Shown here piece after piece: positions 38,698 to 46,745 of a DNA stretch of 64,000 nucleotides. A program made the position numbers and the translations under genes. The stretch is from Lachnospiraceae bacterium. GTDB taxonomy: Bacteria > Bacillota > Clostridia > Lachnospirales > Lachnospiraceae. The stretch covers positions 1-64,000 of the forward strand of contig JAGAYR010000042.1 in the NCBI GenBank assembly GCA_017940415.1, given 5' to 3'. The notes beneath the pieces are model-generated. The model searched no databases and had not been told where the DNA came from. It was given only the letters and a program-made list of their open reading frames with translations. Numbering within the stretch: the first letter of the stretch is position 1; every line of letters starts with the position of its first letter.

Positions 38698-38734
38698 AAA
38701 AAAGGGTAAGAAATTTGCAATTTTTCTTACCCTT
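38698..38734 (-). terminator. Terminator between lactate dehydrogenase and chemoreceptor genes
   Basis: AAGGGTAAGAAA and TTTCTTACCCTT form a perfect 12-bp stem with a 9-nt loop, followed by T6 on the minus strand. It ends the DegV-C39-ldh transcript. It also lies within the 5' leader of the chemoreceptor gene if the promoter at 38755 is used. Confidence 0.85.
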
Positions 38735-38754
38735 AATTATAACGCTGTGTATAC

Positions 38755-38783
38755 AGTATAAAGTTAATAATTTGAATTCTCAA
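38755..38783 (-). promoter_or_regulatory. Probable promoter of the chemoreceptor gene
   Basis: TTGAGA (38778-38783) and TATACT (38755-38760) are 17 bp apart on the minus strand. Transcription would begin about 75 bp before the TTG start and run first through the terminator stem. Confidence 0.55.
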
Positions 38784-38806
38784 GTGCCGAATTTGTCAAT
38801 TCCGTG

Positions 38807-39751
38807 TCAAAGATTCTCGTCCAGAATGGCCTTAAGAGTCTCTCCGGATTTTCTCAGAGCAGCAAGTTCCTCATCGGAAAGCTTTGCGGGAACGGGAGCC
38901 TCAACACCGCCCTTTCCTACTATGGCGGGAAGTGAAAGAGCCATTCCGTCCAGTCCGTACTCACCGTGAAGCATACGTGAAACGGGAAGGATGGATTTCT
39001 CATCTCTGATAACAGCCTCGCATATTCTGCGCACGCTCATTGCGATGCCGTAATATGTAGCCTGCTTTTTCTGAATTATCTCGTAAGCCGCATTCTTAAC
39101 ATTGTCGGCTATCTCTTTCATTGCTTTCTCATGCTCGTAGTGACCCTTGAGCTCGCAGAATTCGTTTACGGGAATACCGGAGATATTTGCCGAAGACCAT
39201 ACTGCGATCTCACTGTCTCCGTGCTCGCCGAGAATGAATGCGTGAACGTTTCTGGCATCGACATCCAGATGCTCACCCAGGAGATATTTAAATCTGGCGG
39301 TATCCAGAACGGTACCCGATCCGAATACCCTGTTTTCGGGGAGTCCTGACAGCTTCTGCGCAGCAGCGGTGAGAATATCAACGGGATTTGCGACTATAAG
39401 AAGGATTCCCTCAACCTTTACTCTGTTAAGTTCACCCATAATGGATCTGAAAATAGAGATGTTCTTCTTAACAAGATCGAGTCTAGTCTCACCGGGCTTC
39501 TGATTTGCTCCCGCTGAAATAACAATGATGGCCGCGTCAGCGATGTCCTCGTATTTGCCCGCATAGATCTGCATGGGCTTTGCATATGATAGTCCGTGAG
39601 CTATGTCCAGAGCTTCTCCTTCTGCCTTGTCGGTATTGGCATCGATAAGAACCATCTCGCTGAAAAGACCACTCTGCATAAGCGCAAATGCAGAAGCACT
39701 TCCTACGAATCCGCAACCTATAAGAGCAACTTTTCTGATATCAACAGCCAT
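38807..39751 (-). CDS. ldh: L-lactate dehydrogenase
   Basis: This NAD-dependent enzyme reduces pyruvate to L-lactate, a main fermentation step. The 314-residue protein has the Rossmann loop GCGFVGSASAF, the substrate Arg in PGETRLDL, the NPVDI loop with its Asn, and the catalytic His in GEHGDSE. The start is taken at MAVDIRKVALIG (39751) since GGGAGGAAATAAA lies before it. It begins one base after the stop of the C39-like gene. PGETR with Gln in GANQKP at the specificity loop suits lactate over malate. Confidence 0.93.
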   Translation of the reverse strand: MAVDIRKVALIGCGFVGSASAFALMQSGLFSEMVLIDANTDKAEGEALDIAHGLSYAKPMQIYAGKYEDIADAAIIVISAGANQKPGETRLDLVKKNISIFRSIMGELNRVKVEGILLIVANPVDILTAAAQKLSGLPENRVFGSGTVLDTARFKYLLGEHLDVDARNVHAFILGEHGDSEIAVWSSANISGIPVNEFCELKGHYEHEKAMKEIADNVKNAAYEIIQKKQATYYGIAMSVRRICEAVIRDEKSILPVSRMLHGEYGLDGMALSLPAIVGKGGVEAPVPAKLSDEELAALRKSGETLKAILDENL

Positions 39752-39752
39752 T

Positions 39753-40409
39753 TTATTTCCTCCCTTTTTTCTCATAGATTTTGTAGAATCTTGTAGTTAA
39801 AGGATATGTGTACTTTGAGTAAGAGACGATATCCTTAAGTTTCATACAGTAGATATATCCCCAGGAAGCGGCTTTGATCCATATCTCGTCGCCCTCCTCT
39901 ATAACGGCAATGGCCGTCATGTAATGGGATTTGACCGTCTGCTTCATGGGCTTTAAGTCTTCCGTATACATGGGGATCACCTTATCCTTAAACAGGAAAG
40001 GAATACGGGGGCCGGCAGCGAAGATAACGGGATAATCCTGCTCAAGCAGAGCCTTGATGTCCGCCGCTTTCTTCTTCAGCTGGTTTCTTGCACTGTGTCC
40101 CCAGCCCACTCTTAAATTAACACCGTGTCTGATCAGATACTGATCGCATAAAAGTGGATAATAATATGGAGCGATTCCAAGCCTTGGGACGATGTACATG
40201 CCTCCCCTTTTCATCTTGCGAACCTGCTCCATATAATCGTCACGTTCTTTGGGTTGTTTAATATATCCTTTATACTGTGCAAGATCATGCAAAGCAATTA
40301 CTCCGCATCCACTTCTGCGGAGATTCTTGTCAAAAGTGTTTTCCTCGGAAAACCACATCTGCGATCCTGCACTGTACTTTTTTTTCAAGGAATATGATTC
40401 TTTATGCAA
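39753..40409 (-). CDS. C39-like cysteine peptidase-fold protein
   Basis: A 218-residue protein with no signal peptide. The motif RRSGCGVIALHDLAQY (about residues 30-45) puts a Cys at the head of a helix, SHYMTAIAVI (about 160-170) supplies a His, and IKAASWGY lies after it, the arrangement of papain-fold C39-like proteins. Whether it is an active peptidase is open. It starts with TTG at 40407-40409, supported by CGGGAG seven bases upstream. It sits between a DegV gene (16 bp upstream) and ldh (1 bp downstream). Confidence 0.7.
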   Translation of the reverse strand: MHKESYSLKKKYSAGSQMWFSEENTFDKNLRRSGCGVIALHDLAQYKGYIKQPKERDDYMEQVRKMKRGGMYIVPRLGIAPYYYPLLCDQYLIRHGVNLRVGWGHSARNQLKKKAADIKALLEQDYPVIFAAGPRIPFLFKDKVIPMYTEDLKPMKQTVKSHYMTAIAVIEEGDEIWIKAASWGYIYCMKLKDIVSYSKYTYPLTTRFYKIYEKKGRK

Positions 40410-40425
40410 TGCCTTACTCCCGAGA

Positions 40426-41313
40426 TTATCTTACTCTCTCATCGCCCCAGAAAAACAGTGCTACGGTACCGGGGCCTGTATGGCTTCCGATGGTGGCTCC
40501 GATGCTGTAGATCTGCACCTTGCCGTTCATCTTGGTGAACTTCTCTTCGATAAGATCGGCAACGGCTCTTGCATCCTCGTAGCAATCGGAATTGCTTATG
40601 AATACCTTGCCGGAGTAGTCGAGCCCGCCCTCTGCGTGCTCTTCCATCATCTCAACGATCCGCTTAATGACTCTCTTCTTGCCTCTTACCTTCTCTCGTG
40701 CGATAAGCTTTCCTTCATCGTTAACATTCAGAAGAGGGCAGATACCCAAAACGGTTCCGATGGCACCTGCGGTCTTGCTGACTCTTCCGCCTCTGATAAA
40801 GAAGGTAAGATCCGATGAGAAGAACCAGTGATGTGCTCTGTTCTTGTTGGCTTCTATCCAGTCTCTTACTTCGTCGATGCTCTTTCCCTCGTCCCTGAGA
40901 TCCGCAGCCTTATCAACCACAAGTCCGTGTCCCGTGGATGCCGCAAGGGAATCGACGATATAAAGCTTTCTGTCCGGATATTTTGCGGAAAGGTCTTCCG
41001 CTGCAAGTCTTGCAGAGTTATACGAACCCGAAAGTCCGCTGGAAAAAGCAATATGGAGAATGTCCTTGCCTTCTTTTAACAAAGGCTCAAAAAACTCGGT
41101 GTACTCGCCCACTGTAACCTGGCTGGTCTTGGTATCCTCACCTTCCAGCATTCTTCTGAAAAGATCCTTGGGAGGAACTGTGGTGCCCATGTCGTCGGCA
41201 TAATCGGTTCCGCCCAGCTCGAAGTGAAAATAGATAACTCCGATATTTCTCTCTTTGAAATATTCATGTGAAAGGTCACATGTGGAACAACATGTTAATT
41301 CAAAATTGCCCAA
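40426..41313 (-). CDS. DegV family fatty-acid-binding protein
   Basis: A 295-residue DegV protein. It has the family's STCDLS start, the SSGLSGSYNSARLA motif that holds the fatty acid carboxylate, and RGGRVSKTAG. In Gram-positives such proteins (FakB) bind fatty acids for phosphorylation by FakA; no FakA is in the window. It starts with TTG at 41311-41313 with GGAGG nine bases upstream. It heads the DegV-C39-ldh unit. Confidence 0.92.
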   Translation of the reverse strand: MGNFELTCCSTCDLSHEYFKERNIGVIYFHFELGGTDYADDMGTTVPPKDLFRRMLEGEDTKTSQVTVGEYTEFFEPLLKEGKDILHIAFSSGLSGSYNSARLAAEDLSAKYPDRKLYIVDSLAASTGHGLVVDKAADLRDEGKSIDEVRDWIEANKNRAHHWFFSSDLTFFIRGGRVSKTAGAIGTVLGICPLLNVNDEGKLIAREKVRGKKRVIKRIVEMMEEHAEGGLDYSGKVFISNSDCYEDARAVADLIEEKFTKMNGKVQIYSIGATIGSHTGPGTVALFFWGDERVR

Positions 41314-41400
41314 CTTACCAATCCTCCGGTTGATTAATCAAGTAAAGAAAGTTTATCACATTTACGCCGTACTGAACAAGAAAAGCAGATTCCCGTGCCC

Positions 41401-43839
41401 TTATTCGGGAACAACTTCAGTCCAGTATTCTCCGCCGTATATATCTGTGAATTTGTATAATGCAAGATAATCTCCGCCTACATATGTATAGCTGATCTTG
41501 ATATTATCGGGATCTTCAACAACCAGCTGATCCCCAATGAAATAGCTGTCCTCATACTCACCTGCATAAGTATAGTAATCACAGATAAAGTCGATCTTAT
41601 CGCCGGCCTGAAGCTCTATAAGGCCTCTTGCCTCGGTCTCATTATCCGTGCCTTCATAATCGATACGTGCGCCTGCGATAAATCCGTCGGGATGCTTATC
41701 ATCAAAGATTATCTCAAGCTTTACCTGCTCTCCGTTTAACAAAGCAGGGACATATCCGGTAGTCAACATCCAACCGTCATGCATATATGAATCCGTATGA
41801 TAAAAGGCTACCGGCTGGTCTTCAATGGAAAGCCATGATCCGTCCACATCCGCATAAAGAGTACCGTCATCTTCTATCCTGAATATATTGTCCAGACCCA
41901 GATCGATATATCCGGATCCGTCATCATAATACATGGCAAGATCCAGAAGGCTTACATAATCCCACTGTTTGAAGGGTATATGAATATATGCTCCCTTGTC
42001 ATTTGTCTGCCAGGTAAGGATCGAAGCATCAAAAGAGTGCTCTGCGATATAATCCGCGGTTTCCTGCTCCGACATGGATCTTCCGCTTGCAAGTTCCGAT
42101 GAGGAAAATGCATTGATGAGTGAAAGGATATCGTTCATTCCGAGGGAACCGTATGTGGATGATGCGGATCCTCCGGACAGAAGGGAAAGAGGATTTGGAG
42201 ATGCATTTCCCTGATTTCCCACAGCCTGGCCCGAAGCCTCAAGAGATGCAAACTCTCTTATACAATCCGAATACTCATCACCTATTCCCAGTCTGTCAAA
42301 GGTATTTATCGCCTGAGATACTTTGCCGGGTTTACTGTTATAAGGGAAATATAATGATATTCCGTATGCGTTGCTTATTGAATCGGATGTATTGTTATAT
42401 TTGACTGCAGACAGTATCGCCTGAGCAAGTGCATTTCCTTCTTCGGTTCCCAATGCCTTGGCAAAATCCACAAGATCGATCTGATCTATTCTGGAAGAGG
42501 TAGCAAATTCTCTGGAGCCTGTTCTTGCCGACGCAACGACTCTGTATTCACCACCGGCGATCATTTCCTGAGTTCCTGCGCAGAATGCCTTAAACTCATC
42601 CGGAATTGTCTCCTGGAGTTCTGCAAGATCTACGATGGAAAGAGTGGTCTTCTGACCACGGCACTGCTTGTCACAGGTATTTACGAAATCATCTATGATA
42701 GTCTTTCCGATCAAAATGGTATCCATGGAAGGATTTTTGGAAAGAGCAGTGAGCCAGTTTGTGTAATACCATCCGATACCGGGCTCTGTCTCTTCGGATC
42801 CGATGAGGTAATCCGCATATTCGCACGCCATAAGATCGGTTTCCAATGTAGCCATCAGACATGCATCAAAACCGATGAAATCGTATTTAATTCCTGCCTT
42901 TGCAAGGGCGGAATCGATCTCCGCAAGATCCATGGAACCTGCGGTGGGATTCTTCTCATCATAACCGTATCCGGATACGGATCCGCCGCCATGATCCCAG
43001 AAGATAAGCATGTTTCTGTTTGCGGGGTAATTCTTGTGAGCATAGTCAATGAACTCGGTAAGAGTCTTAGGATCGGTCATTGCACCTGTTCCCATATTGT
43101 CTTCAAGACACTCTATCTTACCGCCGCCGACTATTCTGTAAATCTGGTTTACGGAAGATGAAACGATGCTGTTCTTCCAGTTCTTGCATCCGCCGGTGTA
43201 TACGATGACATTGACATTATCTGAAAGAGTAGCGTTAGCCATCTCCATCAGATCGTTTGATGCCATTCCTCCCCTTGATTCTAGGTCGGTACCGCACATG
43301 TAGACCATGATGGTAACAACGTCCTTGCCGTCCCCAAGGATGGTGGTATATCTGTCTCTGGCATCGGGAGAAACAGATTTGTCCAGTATTCTTATGTTCT
43401 GATCGGGTCCCCACACAGTTGATGCTGCGGAAACACTTGAGTTTGAAGGAAATACAAAACTTCCTAAGGTATTCGATACGGAAGGGGTAGTTAACGAGCT
43501 TACATCCGGGAGGTTGGTGGGAGCAGTATATCCGCCGCTCGACTGTCCGGCCTTCATCTTGATTATGGCAATGAGGATCGCAGCAATAACGGTTACGACA
43601 AGTCTTAATCCGCCGCCTCTGAATCTCACGGGACCTCCGCCCGAAAATGATCCGCCGGGATATGATCCGCCTGATGAAGAATGACTTGAACTATGAAACT
43701 GAGTTCCGCCGCCCGAAGGCTTTCTTCCTCCTCCGAAGCTTCCGCTTCCCACGGGGCCCGTTCCGAGTCCCGATCCTCTTCTTGATACTCCTCTTCCGGA
43801 GCCTGATGAATTCCTCGATCTTCCGGTTGGTGTAGGCAT
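41401..43839 (-). CDS. Membrane-anchored clostripain-like (C11) cysteine peptidase
   Basis: An 812-residue protein. The first 75 residues are Gly/Ser/Arg-rich and low in complexity, then a single helix (about 78-96) anchors it. The C11 domain (near residues 175-520) starts VTIMVYMCGTDLES and has the catalytic His in WDHGGG and the Cys in GFDACLM. The remaining 250 residues are a beta-rich extension. No signal peptidase site; orientation inferred as cytoplasmic N-terminus, extracellular peptidase. AGAGGAGAATAG precedes the ATG. It is a single-gene unit with gaps of 24 bp (upstream YolD-like gene) and 87 bp. Confidence 0.88.
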   Translation of the reverse strand: MPTPTGRSRNSSGSGRGVSRRGSGLGTGPVGSGSFGGGRKPSGGGTQFHSSSHSSSGGSYPGGSFSGGGPVRFRGGGLRLVVTVIAAILIAIIKMKAGQSSGGYTAPTNLPDVSSLTTPSVSNTLGSFVFPSNSSVSAASTVWGPDQNIRILDKSVSPDARDRYTTILGDGKDVVTIMVYMCGTDLESRGGMASNDLMEMANATLSDNVNVIVYTGGCKNWKNSIVSSSVNQIYRIVGGGKIECLEDNMGTGAMTDPKTLTEFIDYAHKNYPANRNMLIFWDHGGGSVSGYGYDEKNPTAGSMDLAEIDSALAKAGIKYDFIGFDACLMATLETDLMACEYADYLIGSEETEPGIGWYYTNWLTALSKNPSMDTILIGKTIIDDFVNTCDKQCRGQKTTLSIVDLAELQETIPDEFKAFCAGTQEMIAGGEYRVVASARTGSREFATSSRIDQIDLVDFAKALGTEEGNALAQAILSAVKYNNTSDSISNAYGISLYFPYNSKPGKVSQAINTFDRLGIGDEYSDCIREFASLEASGQAVGNQGNASPNPLSLLSGGSASSTYGSLGMNDILSLINAFSSSELASGRSMSEQETADYIAEHSFDASILTWQTNDKGAYIHIPFKQWDYVSLLDLAMYYDDGSGYIDLGLDNIFRIEDDGTLYADVDGSWLSIEDQPVAFYHTDSYMHDGWMLTTGYVPALLNGEQVKLEIIFDDKHPDGFIAGARIDYEGTDNETEARGLIELQAGDKIDFICDYYTYAGEYEDSYFIGDQLVVEDPDNIKISYTYVGGDYLALYKFTDIYGGEYWTEVVPE

Positions 43840-43863
43840 GACACTATTCTCCTCTCAATAAAT

Positions 43864-44073
43864 TCAGATGTCTTCGATATCTTCGAAAACCGTCTCGTTG
43901 ATCACTTTATTCATAACATCTTCGGCGGCGTCATCCACCACCTGTTCGAATCCCGTGAGTGCGGCAAAAGGTGCAAACTGCGCCGCCCTGGCCTCCCTGC
44001 TCATCCTCGGATGCTTTATGGGATCAGGTTCATGGACGGGCAGATCGATTATATCACTATAGTCGTTTTTCAT
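43864..44073 (-). CDS. YolD-like protein, short
   Basis: A 69-residue protein with the family sequence DIIDLPVHEPDPIKHPRMS followed by RAAQFAPFAALTGFE. YolD-like proteins are found next to Y-family polymerases in Firmicutes and are of uncertain role. Its ATG overlaps the polymerase stop by four bases. It lacks the C-terminal half of longer YolD-like proteins, ending soon after the helix with DAAEDVMNKV; no frameshift remnant is seen in the 24 bp before the next gene. Confidence 0.85.
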   Translation of the reverse strand: MKNDYSDIIDLPVHEPDPIKHPRMSREARAAQFAPFAALTGFEQVVDDAAEDVMNKVINETVFEDIEDI

Positions 44074-45650
44074 GCTTTGTGACCTCCGACCTGGCCGTTT
44101 CTCTCGGCAGTCATTGCGCCTTCCTCGAGATTCATGCCCTTAAGTATAGCATTTTTCCCATATTTTTGCTGAATATTAAGAACCGCCTCCTGAAGCCTGC
44201 GATCCTTTTCCTCATCCTCTTTGTTCTCTTCACGGATCCTCGCCTGCTCTTCGTAATCGGTAAAAAGATCAAGCTGGACATATTCCACGGCTTTTTCGTT
44301 TTCCTTTTTACCTTCTTCCTCGGGAAGAGTGTGGTTTGCGACGATATTTACGCGCCTTATGAGAAGGTTCATGTCGATGATCTCCTCATAGAGCTGCGCA
44401 GCAGTAGAGACCAGAGTCCTGGTGGATGAGGTGTAGTGCCCCAGGTTCATGCTTCCGCCTGCGGGTGCGGGAACAAGTCTTCCATAATAATCCCTAACGA
44501 TCTCGCCTTTGTAATCCTTCATCCGCTCCTTATCGGCAAAATTATCGATGTCATAACCCACATAAATAACAAGTTGGTCCGTCACCAGACCTTTTTTAAC
44601 CAGATCAAGTGATAACAGTTCGGTCATCTCCTTGACTATGAGCAGTCCCTTTTCGGCGGTGTATGGGCATTTCAGAACCTGTCCTGTCGAAAGCGAAGTA
44701 CTCTTGGGAACATATCCCTTAACATCCGCAATCTCGCAGGGCTCATACCCCCAGGCATGGTCTATGAGAAGCTCCGCATTTATACCAAAGAGCTTATAAA
44801 GAAGGTCTTCGCTGTAATGATTTCCTTTTGCTCCCACGGAGCATCTGGCCACGTCACCGAGGGTGTACATTCCGTTTTTCTCGAGCTTCCTTGCAGTACC
44901 TGCGCCTATCCTCCAGAAATCGGTGAGAGGCCTGTGATCCCAGAGTATCTCGCGGAATTTTCTCTCATCCAGCTCCGCAACTCTTACGCCGTCTTTATCC
45001 GCAGGCATATGCTTAGCAACTATATCCATTGCGATCTTGCACAGGAACATGTTGGTTCCGATACCGGCGGTTGCGGTTATGCCGGTTTCCGCAAGAACTT
45101 CACGTACCATCTTCATGGCAAGTTCATGTGCGGTCATCTTATAATTCTTCAGATAGTGAGTAACATCCATGAAGACCTCATCGATGGAATAAACATGCAT
45201 GTCTTCCGGCGCAACGTATCTTAAATATATGCTGACAATCCTCGCACTGTATTCCATGTAATAACGCATGCGGGGAGGCGCAACTTCATAATCAAGTTCA
45301 AGGGTGGGATCATTTTTGATATCCGGATCATAAGAGCTTTTTCCCGAGAATTCTTTTCCGCCGAGGGCTCTTTTCCTTGCAGAGTTTATCTCCCTCACTC
45401 TCTGTACCACTTCAAAAAGCCTTGCTCTTCCGGATACACCGTAGGATTTAAGAGAAGGAGATACAGCAAGGCATATGGTTTTCTCGGTACGGGTGGGATC
45501 TGCAACAACAAGATTGGTCTTGAGAGGATCGAAGCCTCTTTCGACACATTCCACGGAAGCATAGAAAGATTTTAAATCTATGGCAATAAAGGTCCTTCTG
45601 TCAGGACCCTCATCGGAACATATGCGATTGTTCTCATACTTCTCTGCCAT
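44070..45650 (-). CDS. Y-family DNA polymerase (UmuC/DinB-like)
   Basis: A 526-residue translesion polymerase. The palm has FIAIDLKSFYASVE (first catalytic Asp) and YSIDEVFMD (Asp-Glu pair), and a helix-hairpin-helix region DFWRIGAGTARKLEK follows. A beta-clamp-binding QLDLF lies near residue 464. It is longer than DinB (about 350-410) and fits the Firmicute UvrX/UmuC-like group that goes with YolD. The ATG has no good ribosome site, and no LexA box was found near it. The last residues (AERNGQVGGHKA) overlap the YolD-like gene. Confidence 0.92.
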   Translation of the reverse strand: MAEKYENNRICSDEGPDRRTFIAIDLKSFYASVECVERGFDPLKTNLVVADPTRTEKTICLAVSPSLKSYGVSGRARLFEVVQRVREINSARKRALGGKEFSGKSSYDPDIKNDPTLELDYEVAPPRMRYYMEYSARIVSIYLRYVAPEDMHVYSIDEVFMDVTHYLKNYKMTAHELAMKMVREVLAETGITATAGIGTNMFLCKIAMDIVAKHMPADKDGVRVAELDERKFREILWDHRPLTDFWRIGAGTARKLEKNGMYTLGDVARCSVGAKGNHYSEDLLYKLFGINAELLIDHAWGYEPCEIADVKGYVPKSTSLSTGQVLKCPYTAEKGLLIVKEMTELLSLDLVKKGLVTDQLVIYVGYDIDNFADKERMKDYKGEIVRDYYGRLVPAPAGGSMNLGHYTSSTRTLVSTAAQLYEEIIDMNLLIRRVNIVANHTLPEEEGKKENEKAVEYVQLDLFTDYEEQARIREENKEDEEKDRRLQEAVLNIQQKYGKNAILKGMNLEEGAMTAERNGQVGGHKA

Positions 45651-45666
45651 GGGATTATTCTAACAT

Positions 45667-45697
45667 AAAAGGTCCGGGGATTATCCCCGAACCTTTT
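45667..45697. terminator. Terminator between D-2-hydroxyacid dehydrogenase and polymerase genes
   Basis: AAAAGGTCCGGGG and CCCCGAACCTTTT pair over 13 positions with one mismatch and a 5-nt loop. The T-rich arm ends in TTTT on either strand. It lies 23 bp past the dehydrogenase stop. Confidence 0.75.
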
Positions 45698-45720
45698 CTT
45701 AAGATTATATTCGTTTTATG

Positions 45721-46707
45721 TCAGTCTTTGATCTCAAAGGGATTTTCCAACCCCTCATCCATCTCGAGAATTCCTTCGACGCAATGCTCTACCATCTCTC
45801 TTACGGCAACATCCGTATAGAAAGCCATGTGAGATGTGAGAAGAACATTGGGATAAGATTTAAGAATAGCCATATCATGGTTATCCAGGATATCACCTTT
45901 TCTGTCCAGATAATAAAGACCTGCTTCATGCTCAATGGTATCAAGGCCCGCAAATCCTATCTTGCCGGATTCGATGCCTTCTATCATAGCCTGAGTATCA
46001 ATGAGCATTCCTCTTGCGCAGTTTATGATCATGACGCCGTCTTTCATCTTCGCGATCTGCTCCTTACCTATCATATGATAGTTTTCTTCAAGGCCGGGAA
46101 CGTGAAGTGAGATGATGTCACAGTTTTTATATATGGTTTCAAGATCCGTGTACTCAGCGTATTTTGCTGCGGAGACATTCTGTCTGATGTCATAGCAGAG
46201 CATCTTACATCCGAAGCCGGAAAGGTGCTCTATTACCTTGGTTCCGATCCTTCCTGTTCCGATGATTCCTACGATGCAGTCCTGGATATGTCTTCCCAGC
46301 TTTCCTTTTAACGAATAATCCTGGATATTTCCTCTTTCGATGATGGGCATGATCTTACGGAGTCCCATGAGCATCATCATGATGGAATAATCCGCAACTC
46401 CTGTGGGATCGTAGGAAATGGATGCGGTACGGATGCCGATCTTATGTGCATATGTATTATCTATATGATCGTAGCCTATGGTACGCGTGGAGATATATCT
46501 GATACCGAGACTCTTAAACTTATCGAGAAGTGCGGGATCCATGGTGTTGGTAAGAATGCTTAAGGCATCATATCCTTCGCACAGATGCGCATTTTCAAGA
46601 GAAGGATATTCGGATGTAAATCCGTATTCTATTCCTTTTCTCCTGCAGATATCTTCAAAAAATCCCTGCTCGTCATAAGGTCTTAATGAATATGCAAATA
46701 TTTTCAT
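45721..46707 (-). CDS. D-2-hydroxyacid dehydrogenase (D-lactate dehydrogenase type)
   Basis: A 328-residue NAD-dependent enzyme that reduces 2-keto acids to D-hydroxy acids. It has the Rossmann GIIGTGRIGTKV, the substrate-binding Arg in NCARGML, a Glu in the DTIEHE region and the catalytic His in LTSHMAFYT. The SHMAFYT form is typical of D-lactate/VanH-type members, so D-lactate is the likely product; the exact substrate is not certain. It follows the GH13 gene by 38 bp. Together with ldh at 38.8 kb the strain could make both lactate isomers. Confidence 0.88.
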   Translation of the reverse strand: MKIFAYSLRPYDEQGFFEDICRRKGIEYGFTSEYPSLENAHLCEGYDALSILTNTMDPALLDKFKSLGIRYISTRTIGYDHIDNTYAHKIGIRTASISYDPTGVADYSIMMMLMGLRKIMPIIERGNIQDYSLKGKLGRHIQDCIVGIIGTGRIGTKVIEHLSGFGCKMLCYDIRQNVSAAKYAEYTDLETIYKNCDIISLHVPGLEENYHMIGKEQIAKMKDGVMIINCARGMLIDTQAMIEGIESGKIGFAGLDTIEHEAGLYYLDRKGDILDNHDMAILKSYPNVLLTSHMAFYTDVAVREMVEHCVEGILEMDEGLENPFEIKD

Positions 46708-46745
46708 GTCCCAGATTCTCCTTTGTTAGGCCCCGAGTGTTGTCA

